Source: Paenibacillus odorifer (GTDB lineage Bacteria; Bacillota; Bacilli; Paenibacillales; Paenibacillaceae). Taken from it: DNA of 64,000 nt. The stretch is from NCBI RefSeq assembly GCF_000758725.1, contig NZ_CP009428.1:4836001-4900000 (forward strand). The letters are read 5' to 3'. Both the position numbers and the translations under genes were made by a program. Positions within the stretch are counted from its first letter, which is position 1; each line of letters begins with the position of its first letter. Positions 19,556-29,163 of the stretch are shown piece after piece. The notes under the pieces are model-generated. The model was not told the DNA's origin, made no database searches, and saw only the letters and a list, made by a program, of their open reading frames with translations.

Positions 19556-21844
19556 TTAATATTTATACTCCTGTTTCGACAAAGCCAGTCGAAGGTTCTC
19601 ACCAGCAGAGCACGACTTGCCTTCTCCGCCTTGCACCGAGAATACTAAGTCTCCACTGTAATCAGCAGCTGTGATCACAGTGACTTCATCCTTACTGATC
19701 CGCAGTTGGATGGTATCGCCGCGCAGCGTAACCGGAAGCTGAACAGACTGCCAATGTTGCGGCAGAGATGGATTGATGTGCACAACCCCTCCGTCGTAGT
19801 CCAGCCCAGCGAAGCCAAGAACCGCAGCCATCCAAGCACCACCATTCGCAGCTGGATGAGTCCCTCCGATGTAGAGATCCCCTACATATTGCTTAGATTC
19901 GCCGGTGAGATCGACGGTAGCCGTACGCATAAAATACGGATAGCCCCAATCCGGTGAACCAATATCAGCAGCTACCAAAGCGTAGATACAAGGGCTTAAG
20001 CTTGATCCATGTTCCGTACGCGGTTCGTAAAATCCCCAGTTCGCTTGTTTCACTTCCTTGCTAAAGGAGTGTTTAAACAGATTCAGCATCAACACAACGT
20101 CTGCTTGTTTAAGTATGGTTGTGGTGGTAGCTAAGCCATTGCCGCCGCCAAAATACTCATTTTTATTAAGCACACGTGATTTCAGTTCTGTTAGTTCTAC
20201 ATCCTCCAAGGTGAGGTACCGGTCGAATTGTTCAATAACAAGACTGGCAGGATCAGGCTGTGGAACATAAAAGCTATCCAGCATCGTTTTGAACTCCTTC
20301 AGGAATGGCCCTGAGCTAAACGGAGCGGACAATTGACCGTAGGCCTCAGGATACTTCTCTTGCAGCAAAGCTGCCGTATGCAAGGCAATCTCCAGCGTCT
20401 CTTTAACCAGTGCATTGGTAAAAGCATTATTGTTCACACGCTCATGATATTCATCCGGACCTGTTACATCCAGAATCTCAAACCGCTGTTTAACCGAATT
20501 ATAGTAAGCGTAAGAGTAGAAAAAGCGAGCGCATTCCCAGATCACCTCAGCTCCTCCACTAGTAAGCAGACTTTCATCGCCTGTGAATTGAACATACTTC
20601 CAGATCCCATGCACAACGTCACCACTGATATGAACCTGCTTATCGCGGAAATAGGTCCGCATCGGCCGGCCTGTAAATACATCGTTCACATTAAACAGCG
20701 TACAGGCATCGTCTCCCGTATCCTGACTTTCCCAAGCATAAAATGCGCCCAAAAATCCATATTCCGCTGCCTTACGGCGAGCACCATCCAATGTATGAAT
20801 CCGGTACATCATCAAGTTCCGCGCTACCTTAGGATCACTGTGCAGGAAAAACGGCAACATAAACATTTCCGTATCCCAGAATACAGCTCCCTTATATACC
20901 TGACCCGATAATCCCCGGGCTGGAATAGACACCTTCTCCGAAACTGTAGGGGCAATGATTAACAGCTGATAGATACTATATCTCAAGGCAAATTGGGCAG
21001 CTTCATCACCTTCGATGATTACATCGCTGTGTGACCATCTCTCGTCCCATAACAGACGATGAGCCTTAAATAACCCCTCAAAACCCAGCGCCTCAGCAGC
21101 ATGGACAGATTTAACAGCTTCCGACTCCGGCTGATCAGCATCAAGTCCAGTATAGACTGCTACATACTTAAACCATTCATACGTCTCACCCGCACGGGCA
21201 TCAAAAGAAATCCGGCGAACAGCAGCCCCATCTTCCAGTAGCTCCTCACCAAAACTGAATACCGCCCTCTCCGCCACAACAACCGGAATCTTCAATTCTC
21301 CGCTAACAGAAGAAGAGATCAGCACCTCGTCCTTGAGCTGTACCTTTTGTCCGTAAAGATGAGGCCCATTGATATCCCACACATCTACGTCAATTCCCGT
21401 CTCAATCGCTACTCGGCAGTCTTGAGTACTGCGAATAGAGTATTTACTAACGAGCAAGTGAAGATTATCCTGGCTTACGAAACGATCTGCGGTAAACGTC
21501 AACGCCCCACCGTCAGATACAGCATATTCAGTGCTCCGATGATGAATGGCATTTCGGATATTCAGCTCCTGAGTATGAGCGACCGGTTCACAGTCAAGCA
21601 CACTTAAGAGCTGATCATTACAGAAAACTTTGGTCAACAATCCATTAGGGGCATTAACTGGTTCTCTCCATTTGTCCCCCTCTTTGTCATATAGTCCTGC
21701 GAGGGTGACAGCTACTAGCTCAGTTTTACTGAATTCCTCCAGTGTGCCGCGATACCCCATGTAGCCGTTGCCTAACATATATTTGTTACCGTTCGTCGTC
21801 ACAAGCTGTTTATCAAAACAACTCTCCTTTACGATCCAGTTCAT
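19556..21844 (-). CDS. Glycoside hydrolase family 65 protein (disaccharide phosphorylase type)
   Basis: 762 residues. GH65 architecture: N-terminal beta-sandwich, (alpha/alpha)6 catalytic barrel and C-terminal beta-sheet. The general acid is E465 in GPDEYHE, and the substrate/phosphate region KQADVV is present at about 580. Members cleave alpha-glucosides such as maltose, kojibiose, nigerose or trehalose by phosphorolysis. The loop expected to hold phosphate reads GGTHPAANGG rather than the HTTS type found in the paralogue upstream, so specificity, or even phosphorolysis versus hydrolysis, is uncertain. It overlaps the upstream GH65 gene by 4 bp and precedes pgmB. Confidence 0.88.
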   Translation of the reverse strand: MNWIVKESCFDKQLVTTNGNKYMLGNGYMGYRGTLEEFSKTELVAVTLAGLYDKEGDKWREPVNAPNGLLTKVFCNDQLLSVLDCEPVAHTQELNIRNAIHHRSTEYAVSDGGALTFTADRFVSQDNLHLLVSKYSIRSTQDCRVAIETGIDVDVWDINGPHLYGQKVQLKDEVLISSSVSGELKIPVVVAERAVFSFGEELLEDGAAVRRISFDARAGETYEWFKYVAVYTGLDADQPESEAVKSVHAAEALGFEGLFKAHRLLWDERWSHSDVIIEGDEAAQFALRYSIYQLLIIAPTVSEKVSIPARGLSGQVYKGAVFWDTEMFMLPFFLHSDPKVARNLMMYRIHTLDGARRKAAEYGFLGAFYAWESQDTGDDACTLFNVNDVFTGRPMRTYFRDKQVHISGDVVHGIWKYVQFTGDESLLTSGGAEVIWECARFFYSYAYYNSVKQRFEILDVTGPDEYHERVNNNAFTNALVKETLEIALHTAALLQEKYPEAYGQLSAPFSSGPFLKEFKTMLDSFYVPQPDPASLVIEQFDRYLTLEDVELTELKSRVLNKNEYFGGGNGLATTTTILKQADVVLMLNLFKHSFSKEVKQANWGFYEPRTEHGSSLSPCIYALVAADIGSPDWGYPYFMRTATVDLTGESKQYVGDLYIGGTHPAANGGAWMAAVLGFAGLDYDGGVVHINPSLPQHWQSVQLPVTLRGDTIQLRISKDEVTVITAADYSGDLVFSVQGGEGKSCSAGENLRLALSKQEYKY

Positions 21845-24147
21845 CCTGCCAGCATCCCTTCGCCTAGCGGAAGCGTCTTCCCGGAAGCATCCACTGTAAT
21901 CGACTGTCCGTACACTATAATTTCGGTACTTCCACCATTAACCGCAGTGATTGTTACTGAATTTTTGTCGACCACAATTCTCAGAAGCACTCCTTCATAC
22001 AATACTTGGAAGCTATATTCATCCCAGCGTTCTGGCAGGGTTGGCTGAAAGGACAGACGTGCTCCATCCGAACGCATTCCACCAAAGCCGTAAACAATAT
22101 TCATCCAAGCAGCTGCAATTGAGGTAGTATGCAGCCCTTCACGGGTATTGCGGTTATAGTTGTCTAAATCCAGTCGAGTAGCAAATTCAAAAAACGAATA
22201 TGCTTCCTCGGGTTTGCCGATTTCACTCGCCAAAATGGAGTGGATCGAAGGTGACAGCGAAGACTCATGAATACATCTAGGCTCGTAATATTCATAGTTC
22301 GCCAGCTTCGCTTCTTTAGAGAATTGTCCGCTGTACAAGAACATAAACATAAGTACATCCGGCTGCTTAATCATGTCATAGCGATACAAACGATCATATG
22401 ACCAGTTCGAATATAACGGGAATTCTGTAACAGGAATCGAATGAATATCAATATGTGGCATATCGAAGAACCCATCATGCTCTTCATAAACTCCTGTCAC
22501 TTCGTCAACCGGAATCCGCATATGCTGCGCCTTGTTTTCCCAATCGGTGAGTTCCTCGTCATGAAGTTCTGTTTTCTCTACCACAGCTGCAAAAGCAGCA
22601 GGAGCCTGTTCTTTCATCTCCCGAAGAGTCTCTAGGGTGTATTCAAAAGATTGTTGAGCCATCAGATTAATGTAGCAGTTGTTATTGACCATCAATTGGA
22701 ACTCATCAGGGCCCATAACGCCAAAATAACCATATTCCCCGCTGCGTTGCCCCCATTGGCCACGTGTAGCATAGAATCTGCTGATCTGAATCAGCATCTC
22801 AGCCCCTTTACTGTGCAGGAAGCTTTTATCACCGGTATTTTTGACATAATGCCAAATGCCATAAGAAACAGCAGTCCCTACATGAAGCTGAAGATTAGAG
22901 TGCTGCCAGAGATCACAGCTTTCTGTTCCATCTATAGTAGCAATTGGATAGCAGGCTCCCTCACAATCCACCTCTTTAGCGCGCTGCATAGCCTGCGGCA
23001 ATGTTTTATATCTGAATTCCAATAAGCTCCGGGCAGCCCTTGGATTATTGAACATATAGAACGGTAAGCAATAGGATTCTGTATCCCAAAAAGCCAACCC
23101 ACGATATACTTCACCCGTCAGCCCTTTGGCACCAATATTAAATCCGGGATGATCGCCATGATAGGTCTGATAAAGCTGGAAGATACAGAAACGAATACCC
23201 TGCTGATTCTCAGGATCGCCCTCAATTCGGATATCACTTGTCTCCCAGATGCCCTTCCAATAAGCTGTCTGATCAGCGATTATTTGGGTATCTGTCAACT
23301 GGCTTGCTGTTTCAGCAAGAGACAGACCTTTGCTCCACAGCTCTTCAGCTGTATGGGCAGAATCACTATCCGAATAGTTCATAACCAGTTTGGTAAAATA
23401 GGAGACTTCTCCTTCCGTAAGGTCCAGGGTGAAATTTTGTCCAATAAATTTATCACTCTCGACAGCAGTGAGCTGTAACGGCTGCGAGGATTGTAAGGTA
23501 AAGCTTGAGAACAGCTTATTCCCAGTATTCACTGTACTCGCCATAATAGCAGAGGACGCTCCACTTACTCCGCTGCGGAGACTGTTCCACATACATTCGC
23601 CGCGTTCTTCATGAATAATGCCGAAATCAAGACCTGTACAAATGTCCACGCTCCCCGAGAAATTAAGAGGTTCAAAATCTACCCGCTGCAACCCCAAATG
23701 AGACATAGTCATACTGACCAGACGTGTAAAGACTACTTTTAGCGACTTGCCATCGTTTAGATGCCAGACTAGCTCTCTCCGGTACGTACCTTTACGAAGA
23801 TCCAACCTACGCACATAATCCGTTACGTTGCTTTTTGCTAAATCAAGCTGTTCACCATCTACAGATAGACGTGTATACAGCCAGTCCACCGCATTCACCA
23901 TATATCTCAGCGAGCGAATAATCCCTTTATAGTGATTGCCAATATCCAATTGTTCATTTAATCCATTAAAATAACTTCCTTGCAGGGTGTCACCTGAATA
24001 TCCTTCCTCTGCATATCCCCGTACACCCATATATTCATTACCCAATGAAAAAATAGATTCCGAAGTCCGATTTCGCTCTGGATCAAAGCCCTCTTCAATA
24101 ATTGCCCACGGATCAACCTTAAGATATTTGTCTGCTACTTTAGCCAT
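21841..24147 (-). CDS. Glycoside hydrolase family 65 protein (disaccharide phosphorylase type)
   Basis: 768 residues with the same GH65 fold as its neighbour but clearly diverged. The general acid is E482 in GPDEFQ. KQPDVL and the loop GLHTTSIAAAW, a typical phosphate-binding region of GH65 phosphorylases, are visible. This makes a phosphorolytic enzyme likely, yielding beta-glucose 1-phosphate for PgmB. The substrate cannot be assigned; maltose, kojibiose, nigerose and other alpha-glucosides are possible. It is the first gene of the operon, and a terminator-like hairpin lies in its leader. Two GH65 enzymes side by side suggest two linkages or stepwise use of an oligosaccharide. Confidence 0.88.
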   Translation of the reverse strand: MAKVADKYLKVDPWAIIEEGFDPERNRTSESIFSLGNEYMGVRGYAEEGYSGDTLQGSYFNGLNEQLDIGNHYKGIIRSLRYMVNAVDWLYTRLSVDGEQLDLAKSNVTDYVRRLDLRKGTYRRELVWHLNDGKSLKVVFTRLVSMTMSHLGLQRVDFEPLNFSGSVDICTGLDFGIIHEERGECMWNSLRSGVSGASSAIMASTVNTGNKLFSSFTLQSSQPLQLTAVESDKFIGQNFTLDLTEGEVSYFTKLVMNYSDSDSAHTAEELWSKGLSLAETASQLTDTQIIADQTAYWKGIWETSDIRIEGDPENQQGIRFCIFQLYQTYHGDHPGFNIGAKGLTGEVYRGLAFWDTESYCLPFYMFNNPRAARSLLEFRYKTLPQAMQRAKEVDCEGACYPIATIDGTESCDLWQHSNLQLHVGTAVSYGIWHYVKNTGDKSFLHSKGAEMLIQISRFYATRGQWGQRSGEYGYFGVMGPDEFQLMVNNNCYINLMAQQSFEYTLETLREMKEQAPAAFAAVVEKTELHDEELTDWENKAQHMRIPVDEVTGVYEEHDGFFDMPHIDIHSIPVTEFPLYSNWSYDRLYRYDMIKQPDVLMFMFLYSGQFSKEAKLANYEYYEPRCIHESSLSPSIHSILASEIGKPEEAYSFFEFATRLDLDNYNRNTREGLHTTSIAAAWMNIVYGFGGMRSDGARLSFQPTLPERWDEYSFQVLYEGVLLRIVVDKNSVTITAVNGGSTEIIVYGQSITVDASGKTLPLGEGMLAG

Positions 24148-24320
24148 ATATGATTTCTCCTTCTCCTGATTTTTGCTCCAATTTCAGGATATCGCTGCAT
24201 AGCAGTAGAGCCAATGTCCGACCGTAATGAAGATGTGTGCATTTATACGGAGTTGAGATAAAACTAATTTCTTGAACATGAATTTCAGCTATGTTATATG
24301 TTACAATCTAACGGGGACGC

Positions 24321-24370
24321 AAAAAAACAGCGATTAACCCAGTATTTGAGAATAATGGATAGCCGCTGTT
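24321..24370 (-). terminator. Leader terminator or attenuator upstream of the GH65 operon
   Basis: On the minus strand the stem AACAGCG/CGCTGTT, extended by further partial pairing, is followed directly by seven T. No minus-strand gene lies upstream, since fnr is divergent. A transcript reaching this hairpin must therefore start in the short fnr-GH65 gap and run toward GH65, 174 bp further on. That is the layout of a regulated leader terminator. No antiterminator sequence was identified. Confidence 0.6.
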
Positions 24371-24439
24371 CATATATCATAAACGTGAGATCACTTACTC
24401 TTTTTTAGTTAAAAAGAATATTACATCGAACACTTTAGA

Positions 24440-24455
24440 AGTGAAATTTATCACA
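24440..24455. promoter_or_regulatory. Fnr-type operator upstream of fnr
   Basis: AGTGA-AATTTA-TCACA matches the consensus at 9 of 10 positions and is close to the adhE site. It lies about 106 bp before the fnr start. The best -10 box in the gap is TATAAT at 24516-24521, which would put the operator near -80; a weaker TATAAC at 24489 would put it near -53. Autoregulation is plausible, but its sign cannot be told. The site could also act on the divergent GH65 operon. Confidence 0.55.
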
Positions 24456-24560
24456 ATGTTGAAAATTCGACACTTTTAAACGATTTTTTATAACCAATTC
24501 GAGGGATTTTCAAGGTATAATTAATTTAAAATTTACTGAAAAACTGAGGGAATAAAGGGG

Positions 24561-25295
24561 ATGTCGATTATGCTAAAAGAACATTACAATGTTATCGAAG
24601 CCCACGGAAATACAAACTGTTTCTCCGAACAGAATTTCAACAGACTTCTAGTTACAATGAAAGAGCGCATAGTTCCAGAGGGTTCACATCTATTCTGGGA
24701 AGGCGACTACTCGGATAAATTGTTTTATATCAAACGTGGACGTGTGAAATTAACTAAATCTACTGATGAAGGTAAAGAACTCATTCTTTATATGTATCAA
24801 GCTGGCGATATGGTAGGTCAAGCAGATCCATTCTTCAGCACTAAGCATAGCTTTACAGCCGAAGTGATTGAAGAAAGTGAAGTTGGCGTCATCGAACAAA
24901 AGGATCTAGAAATTCTCATCTGCCAACATTGTGACTTTGCTATCGACTTTATGAAATGGATGGGTATTCATCACCGTCTCACCCAAACTAAATTCCGTGA
25001 TCTAATGATGTACGGCAAACCTGGTGCACTATGCTCCACGCTCATTCGTCTTGGCAATACCTATGGTGAGAAGAGCAGCGATGGTGAGAATATCCTTATC
25101 AACAAAAAAATTACGCATACAGATTTGTCCAACATGATCGGTGCCACTCGTGAAAGTGTTAACCGGATGCTGAGCGACCTGCGTAAAAAAGATGCTGTTG
25201 AGTATGAGAACGGTATGATTGTCATCAAGGACCTTGGCATGCTGCAAGAAATTTGCCACTGCGAACTGTGTCCGAACGAAATCTGCCGGATCTAA
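24561..25295 (+). CDS. fnr: Anaerobic transcription regulator Fnr
   Basis: Crp/Fnr-family regulator, 244 residues: cyclic-nucleotide-type beta-roll (residues 30-130), dimer helix, and C-terminal helix-turn-helix with recognition segment ATRESVNRML. The C-terminus carries C232, C234, C237 and C242 (CHCELCPNEIC), matching the position of the [4Fe-4S] ligands in Bacillus Fnr rather than the N-terminal cluster of E. coli Fnr. It should bind TGTGA-N6-TCACA when oxygen is absent. Such sites lie before pflB, adhE, nirB, ric and this gene. An alternative start at 24570 also has a usable ribosome binding site. Confidence 0.93.
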   Translation: MSIMLKEHYNVIEAHGNTNCFSEQNFNRLLVTMKERIVPEGSHLFWEGDYSDKLFYIKRGRVKLTKSTDEGKELILYMYQAGDMVGQADPFFSTKHSFTAEVIEESEVGVIEQKDLEILICQHCDFAIDFMKWMGIHHRLTQTKFRDLMMYGKPGALCSTLIRLGNTYGEKSSDGENILINKKITHTDLSNMIGATRESVNRMLSDLRKKDAVEYENGMIVIKDLGMLQEICHCELCPNEICRI

Positions 25296-25379
25296 TTCCG
25301 TTATAATATACCCTCTATTCACCTCAATGAAACATACATGACCCAATTATTCTGCATAATATAAAATAGAGTGGTCCAA

Positions 25380-25408
25380 GGCGCCTAATGCAGGTGTCTT
25401 TTTTTTAT
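25380..25408 (+). terminator. Rho-independent terminator after fnr
   Basis: A 7-bp stem with two G-U pairs (25380-25386 with 25392-25398) is followed by a long T-run on the plus strand, 85 bp past the fnr stop. Confidence 0.75.
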
Positions 25409-25414
25409 ATTCAA

Positions 25415-25450
25415 CAAAAAAAGAGCTAAACCCAAGATCGGTTCAGCTCT
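25415..25450 (-). terminator. Rho-independent terminator after the nir operon
   Basis: AGAGCT/AGCTCT, extended by AACC/GGGT pairing, is followed on the minus strand by seven T. It lies 24 bp past the formate/nitrite transporter stop codon and faces the fnr terminator. Confidence 0.85.
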
Positions 25451-25473
25451 AATATAGTTAATTAAAAATGGAT

Positions 25474-26265
25474 TTAACGGTTATTGCGAGTACCACGCAC
25501 TGGTGAGATCAGCCAATAGGCCATGCCGACAAATACGCCCCCACCAATGATATTCCCCAAAGTTACAGGGATCATATTATGCAGCCATCCAGCTATCGTA
25601 ATGGTTTCCGGATGATTCGGAAGCAACACAGCAACACTAAGCAGAGTCATATTAGCCACACTATGCTCATATCCGCTTGCGATAAAGGCGAACAGACACC
25701 ACCAGATTAAAATTAGCTTAGCAGATTCACTTTTAGCACGTGAGGACATCCATAGCGCTAAACAGACCAGCCAGTTACATAGGATTCCACGAAAAAACAG
25801 CTCAGAGAACGGGAGACTCATTTTTTTAGCAGCGGCTGTAAAGATCAAATGCTCTGGCGGCGCAGCACTGAATAACCCAGTCCCACGAATTAAAAGCGCT
25901 AAAATCACTGCACCCACCACATTCCCGATGAATACAAGGATCCAGTTCTTAACGGTATCCCAGATACTGGTTCTGCCTGCCAGTGTACTTACAGTAAAAA
26001 ACATATTATTCCCAGTAAACAGTTCTGAGCCTGCAAATACTACAAGCGTCAAGGCGATGCCGAAGGATGTACCCATAATAAGCGGTTGGAAAGGTGATTT
26101 AGCAGCTGCTAGCGGTGCTCCTAGAGAGAAAATAAGGATAATCCCAATGCCTACATAAGCACCTGCCAACAGGGCTGCTAGAAAATATCTTGGCAAGCTT
26201 TCATTCATTTTGTCCCGCTTACTGACTGCCGTCTCTACGATGCTCTCCACACTTTGCGTAAACAT
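25474..26265 (-). CDS. Formate/nitrite transporter family protein (NirC/FocA-like)
   Basis: Integral membrane channel of about 263 residues with six hydrophobic segments, related to FocA and NirC. Family signatures include GAYVGIGI in the first helix, GSELFTGNNM and the re-entrant GNVVGA, and GNIIGGG near the end. The start at 26265 (MFTQSVES) has GGGGTGGAG upstream; an in-frame GTG further up is part of that signal. It lies 52 bp downstream of nirD, so nitrite uptake or export is the likely job. Formate movement for the nearby pyruvate formate-lyase cannot be excluded. Confidence 0.9.
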   Translation of the reverse strand: MFTQSVESIVETAVSKRDKMNESLPRYFLAALLAGAYVGIGIILIFSLGAPLAAAKSPFQPLIMGTSFGIALTLVVFAGSELFTGNNMFFTVSTLAGRTSIWDTVKNWILVFIGNVVGAVILALLIRGTGLFSAAPPEHLIFTAAAKKMSLPFSELFFRGILCNWLVCLALWMSSRAKSESAKLILIWWCLFAFIASGYEHSVANMTLLSVAVLLPNHPETITIAGWLHNMIPVTLGNIIGGGVFVGMAYWLISPVRGTRNNR

Positions 26266-26317
26266 AATACTCCACCCCACCGTTTTCTATTAAATCTATT
26301 ACTACACTCTTCGGTGT

Positions 26318-26638
26318 CTACACGCTCACTGTAACTTTCTCTCCGTCCAGTGTGACTGGATAAGTCACAACACTACCTTGGTCTGGAGCCTGCACCTCAC
26401 CCGTGCGCAGATCGATTTTCCAATCGTACAGCGGATCGTACAGATAGTGACCTGACACGATCCCTTCCGCAAGCGGGCCACCCTTAGGATGAGGACTACG
26501 ATTCTCTACTGCATAGATGGCTCCGTCAGAGGCACGAAATACAGCCAGTTCAACAGCTCCAGCAATCACTACACGGCCAATCTGCAGCAGGAAATCCTGT
26601 ACTGAGCCTATTGCATACGTTTGTGTGGTCTTATTCAT
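26318..26638 (-). CDS. nirD: Nitrite reductase (NADH) small subunit
   Basis: 106-residue Rieske-fold protein that partners NirB in cytoplasmic NADH-dependent reduction of nitrite to ammonium. The Rieske-type strands and the segment ENRSPHPKGGPL are visible. The two cysteines and paired histidines that hold a Rieske [2Fe-2S] cluster are absent, as is known for NirD proteins, so it should be cluster-free. AGGGGAG precedes the start. It sits 32 bp after nirB and 52 bp before the transporter gene. Confidence 0.93.
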   Translation of the reverse strand: MNKTTQTYAIGSVQDFLLQIGRVVIAGAVELAVFRASDGAIYAVENRSPHPKGGPLAEGIVSGHYLYDPLYDWKIDLRTGEVQAPDQGSVVTYPVTLDGEKVTVSV

Positions 26639-26670
26639 TGGTCTCTCCCCTTCTGTGTGCGTTATATCCG

Positions 26671-29094
26671 CTAGACTCTTGTTTCTTCAAAAAGCGCAGT
26701 ACGAGTGCTACTGTCATTAAGCATTTTTTTCCAAGGATCCGTCACCTGAGTCAGAGCAAAGTCAATCCGTGCGGCCAGCTCTTTGCGGTTATCTTCATTA
26801 TTCAAAATGACCATTTGAATCTGCTCAAGTCCCATACGCTCAACCCACTCGGAGGTTCTCTCCAAATAATTGCCGGTCTCACGGTAATATTGCATCACAG
26901 CGGAGCACACTTCGATCAACTCTTCATCGGTCTTAATTTTGCAGAAGGAATCAGCAATCCGTGGTTTGATCCCACCGTTACCACCGATAAATACTTCCCA
27001 ACCGCCGTCATTACCGACGATGCCAATATCCTTCGTGCAGGATTCCGCACAGTTACGTGGGCAGCCGTTGACAGCTATTTTAAACTTGGCAGGAAAATCA
27101 AGACGTTCATACTTACGTTCTATGAGCGCGCCCATTCCCAGCGAATCCTGTGTACCGAAACGGCAGAACTGTGAACCCACACAAGTCTTAACCGTACGTA
27201 GCGATTTGGCATAACCATAACCTGATGGCATATCGAGCTCTTCCCATACCTTCGGCAGATCCTCTTTTTTCACCCCGATTAGATCCAGGCGTTGCCCACC
27301 AGTCACCTTCACAACTTTTACATCATATTTAAGGGAGACATCAGCGATTTTCTTCAAATCCTCTGGTGTCGTTACCCCGCCGTACATGCGTGGAATAACG
27401 GTATAGGTTCCGTCTTTCTGAATATTGGCTCCCATACGTTCATTAACAAAACGTGATTCCTTCTCATCTTGATGTGTATCCGGATTTAGCATCCCCAGAT
27501 AATAGTTAATCGCCGGACGGCATTTAGAGCAGCCTTCCTCTTGTTTCCAACCCAGTACATGCATAACCTCTTTAGTAGTACTAAGACCTTTAGCTGTAAT
27601 CTCAGCAACAATCTCATCCCGGCTAAGCGTTGTACAGCTACAGATACCTTGCTTGGCAGACTGCTCAAAACTATCACCCAGGACAAATTGTAAAATTTGT
27701 TCTACAACCGGTTTACAACCTCCGCAAGAACGCGTCGCTCCTGTACATGCTTTGATCTCGTCCACAGTAGTAAAACCATTTTCTATGACCGCATCCACAA
27801 TCGCTTTTTTCGTAACCCCATTACAGCCACAAACGATTTCTTCGTCCGCCATAGCTTCTACAGATGTGCTCTTTTTGGCTCCGCTTCCGCAGCAGCCCGT
27901 ACCCATGACCTCTGTATAAATCTCATCAGTCATTACAGCACCTTGTTTTACTAACTTTTGCAGGTTAGCCGATTCCGTCACATCCCCGAACAGGACTGCA
28001 CCAACAATGACATTGTCTTTGAGCAGAATTTTCTTATAGGTTCGCTTCCATTCATCTTTGCTTGAGATTACAGTGTGCTCAGGGGAATCCATAAACTCAC
28101 CTGCAGAAAATACATCCACACCGGAAATTTTTAATTTGGTGGAGACAACAGAACCTTCATATGGATTTGTATCGCTTCCGCAGAGATGTTTAGCTAGAAC
28201 CATACCCTGCTCGAAGAGCGGCGCTACTAATCCGTAACAAACTCCGCGATGTTCGGCACATTCGCCAATGGAATATACATTCTGCATAGAGGTCTGCAAA
28301 TAATCGTCCACTACAATTCCACGATTAACAGCAATTCCGCTTTCTTTTGCCACAGTTATATTCGGTTTGATGCCTACAGCCATAACTACAAAATCAGCTG
28401 CAAGTGTAGTGCCATCACTAAATTGTAAACCACTTACTCTCTGTTCCCCTGTCAATTCTACTGTTTGTTTGCCCATGGCAAATTTCACGCCTTGACGCTC
28501 TAGCTCAGCTTGCAACATAGAGGAGGCATTACGATCAAGCTGGCGCTCCATTAGATCTTCCATCAGATGCACTACAGTAACGTCCATGCCAAGGTTCACA
28601 AGACCCTTTGCCGCTTCCAATCCAAGTAAGCCTCCGCCGATTACCGCCGCTTTGTTGTATTGTTTAGCCGCAGCTAGCATCGCATCACAATCTGCAATAT
28701 CCCGGAAACCCACTACGCCTTCCTTATCACAACCAGGTACAGGTAAAATAAATGAATTCGAACCCGTTGCAATAATCACTTTATCGTAAGAAACAGCCAT
28801 ACCGTTATCCGCAATTACTTGCTTGGAATGCTCGTCAATTCGCGTAACTGTTGTTCCTGTATGCAAGGTAATGTTGTTATCTTCATACCAGTTCCAGTCG
28901 TTTAGGATGATATCGTTGATGGTTTTGCTGCCTTCGAGAACATAGGACAACATGATCCGATTATAATTGGGGTGAGGTTCGCTTCCAAAGACCGTAATGT
29001 CATAAGCTCCACCTAGCTTCAATATTTGCTCTAGCGTACCTATGCCTGCCATACCGTTGCCGACTAATACTAATTTTTCTCTCTTCGCTGCCAT
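26671..29094 (-). CDS. nirB: Nitrite reductase (NADH) large subunit
   Basis: 807 residues. An N-terminal FAD/NAD-binding region starts with GNGMAGIGTLEQ. The BFD-like [2Fe-2S] region has CGCNGV and CGGCKP at about 420-460, with a second Cys-rich stretch (CSCTTLS, GCSKCRP) at about 485-535. Two ferredoxin-like halves and the siroheme/[4Fe-4S] site follow, with ligands CxxxxxC (CVGSQFC) and CxxxC (CPRNC) at about 640-685. It reduces nitrite to ammonium with electrons from NADH. GAGGAGG precedes the ATG. Tandem Fnr-type sites upstream indicate anaerobic induction. Confidence 0.96.
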   Translation of the reverse strand: MAAKREKLVLVGNGMAGIGTLEQILKLGGAYDITVFGSEPHPNYNRIMLSYVLEGSKTINDIILNDWNWYEDNNITLHTGTTVTRIDEHSKQVIADNGMAVSYDKVIIATGSNSFILPVPGCDKEGVVGFRDIADCDAMLAAAKQYNKAAVIGGGLLGLEAAKGLVNLGMDVTVVHLMEDLMERQLDRNASSMLQAELERQGVKFAMGKQTVELTGEQRVSGLQFSDGTTLAADFVVMAVGIKPNITVAKESGIAVNRGIVVDDYLQTSMQNVYSIGECAEHRGVCYGLVAPLFEQGMVLAKHLCGSDTNPYEGSVVSTKLKISGVDVFSAGEFMDSPEHTVISSKDEWKRTYKKILLKDNVIVGAVLFGDVTESANLQKLVKQGAVMTDEIYTEVMGTGCCGSGAKKSTSVEAMADEEIVCGCNGVTKKAIVDAVIENGFTTVDEIKACTGATRSCGGCKPVVEQILQFVLGDSFEQSAKQGICSCTTLSRDEIVAEITAKGLSTTKEVMHVLGWKQEEGCSKCRPAINYYLGMLNPDTHQDEKESRFVNERMGANIQKDGTYTVIPRMYGGVTTPEDLKKIADVSLKYDVKVVKVTGGQRLDLIGVKKEDLPKVWEELDMPSGYGYAKSLRTVKTCVGSQFCRFGTQDSLGMGALIERKYERLDFPAKFKIAVNGCPRNCAESCTKDIGIVGNDGGWEVFIGGNGGIKPRIADSFCKIKTDEELIEVCSAVMQYYRETGNYLERTSEWVERMGLEQIQMVILNNEDNRKELAARIDFALTQVTDPWKKMLNDSSTRTALFEETRV

Positions 29095-29163
29095 AGTTAG
29101 GTGCCTCCTCAGTCTTATCCGTTCTTGTTGAACTTTGCTTCAACTTATCTTCTACATAATGAA

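Noticed and set aside
26318-26638. nirD as a degenerate, non-functional Rieske protein
   Set aside because: Loss of the cluster ligands is normal for NirD, so it is not evidence of decay.
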